Source: Hyphomicrobiales bacterium
GTDB taxonomy: Bacteria > Pseudomonadota > Alphaproteobacteria > Rhizobiales > Kaistiaceae
Length of the DNA stretch: 14,150 bases
Assembly (NCBI GenBank): GCA_017305815.1
Contig: JAFKJZ010000505.1
Location: forward strand, 1-14,150
Direction: 5' to 3'
The translations under genes were made by a program, and so were the position numbers. Position 1 is the first letter of the stretch; each line of letters begins with the position of its first letter. Under the pieces are notes generated by a model. It was not told the origin of the DNA, searched no databases, and saw only the letters and a program-made list of their open reading frames with translations. Positions 13,728 to 14,150 of the stretch are shown one piece after another.

Positions 13728-14150
13728 TCAAAGCGTGAAGGGCGCGGATCTCTTGCTGGCGTTCAGCGTGCCCTGCAGGACGGCGGAGCGGTTGGCGAGG
13801 GTGGCGCCGAGTTCGAACGGCTTGGCGTTCAGCATGAACGGCACGACGGCGCCCGGCGGAACGACGACCGAACCCTTCCGGATGTTGCCGCTGAAATCGA
13901 TCTCGTACTCGACATGGAAATTGTCGTCGCGGTTCAGCGACACGGTGACGGTTGCGCCGACCGTGGGGGAGACGATGACGTCGCCGCCGAGCTTGTGCTG
14001 GGTTCCGGGCCCGCCCGACGGAAAATCCGAGCTCTTGTGCGAGAAATGCGCGCCGAGGAATTGCGTCGTTCCGAAGGTCGGGTCGCTCGGGCGCAGGGAG
14101 TAGCTCGTCAGCAGGAACTCGCCATGCAGCTGATAGGGCAGGAGCGGGCT
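13728..14150 (-). CDS. C-terminal part of an unrecognised protein, cut by the window edge
   Basis: An open frame on the minus strand enters at 14150 and ends at TGA 13728-13730, giving 140 residues with no start in the window. The composition is that of a real protein: SPLLPYQLHGEFLLTSYSLR, then DPTFGTTQFLGAHFSHKSSD, a Gly/Pro linker, GDVIVSPTVGATVTVSLNRD, FHVEYEIDFSGNIRKGSVVV, PPGAVVPFMLNAKPFELGAT and the C-terminal TLNASKRSAPFTL. Alternating hydrophobic residues suggest a beta-rich fold; there are no cysteines or membrane segments in this part. I do not recognise the family. It ends 325 bp before the HdeA-family start on the same strand, so the two are probably separate transcripts. No intrinsic terminator is evident after its stop. 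Confidence 0.75.
   Translation of the reverse strand, partial: SPLLPYQLHGEFLLTSYSLRPSDPTFGTTQFLGAHFSHKSSDFPSGGPGTQHKLGGDVIVSPTVGATVTVSLNRDDNFHVEYEIDFSGNIRKGSVVVPPGAVVPFMLNAKPFELGATLANRSAVLQGTLNASKRSAPFTL

Noticed and set aside
1..14150. CRISPR array, insertion sequence, prophage or toxin-antitoxin pair
   Set aside because: No regularly spaced repeats, transposase, integrase, phage structural gene or recognisable toxin-antitoxin motif was seen on either strand.

Overview
This window looks like a chromosomal segment of a GC-rich alphaproteobacterium, probably Hyphomicrobiales (Rhizobiales). The evidence is the alphaproteobacterial style of GatB, the IalB-family and HdeA-family periplasmic proteins, a GguC/AraD1 plus alpha-ketoglutarate-semialdehyde dehydrogenase sugar-acid locus, and the codon usage. 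I see no rRNA, CRISPR array, insertion sequence or phage gene. The order within the group is inference.

Layout. (1) 60-2072, plus strand: the secreted protein CreA, followed 12 nt later by gatB. (2) 2108-2356: a strong hairpin that buries the start of a tiny Ala/Gly-rich membrane-type protein. (3) 2528-3302: a YfcG-like glutathione transferase with a clear terminator. (4) 3414-6906: a DgoR-like GntR/FCD regulator with a good promoter containing a perfect 6-1-6 palindrome, then a GguC/AraD1-type dehydratase gene broken by an internal deletion and frameshift, then an intact alpha-ketoglutarate-semialdehyde dehydrogenase and a terminator. This is the end of a non-phosphorylative (Weimberg-type) pentose or sugar-acid route that leads to 2-oxoglutarate. 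(5) 10959 down to 7002, minus strand: a four-gene ABC importer (binding protein, terminator, two permeases, ATPase). The ATPase gene is also broken, by what looks like a second internal deletion with frameshift at the start of its TOBE domain. (6) 11604-11766: a promoter and tRNA-Gln(CUG). (7) 11767-14150: sparsely coding DNA with an IalB-family secreted protein (plus), an HdeA-family secreted protein (minus), and the 3' end of an unrecognised minus-strand gene cut by the window edge.

How the parts work together. The regulator, dehydratase and dehydrogenase form one catabolic unit: the dehydratase would make alpha-ketoglutarate semialdehyde and the dehydrogenase would oxidise it. The importer points towards this unit but has its own gene direction, and its ligand cannot be read from sequence. 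GatB and tRNA-Gln belong to the same biochemical route (Glu-tRNA-Gln transamidation) although they are not neighbours.

Most of the window is ordinary metabolism. The parts worth a second look are the two similar frameshifting deletions 2.2 kb apart, the palindrome inside the gntR promoter, the hairpin over the small membrane gene, the terminator inside the ABC operon, paired palindromes at 6919-6950 and 11048-11151, and a GATC-dense intergenic region near 13.5 kb. I found no clear case for a wholly new system.
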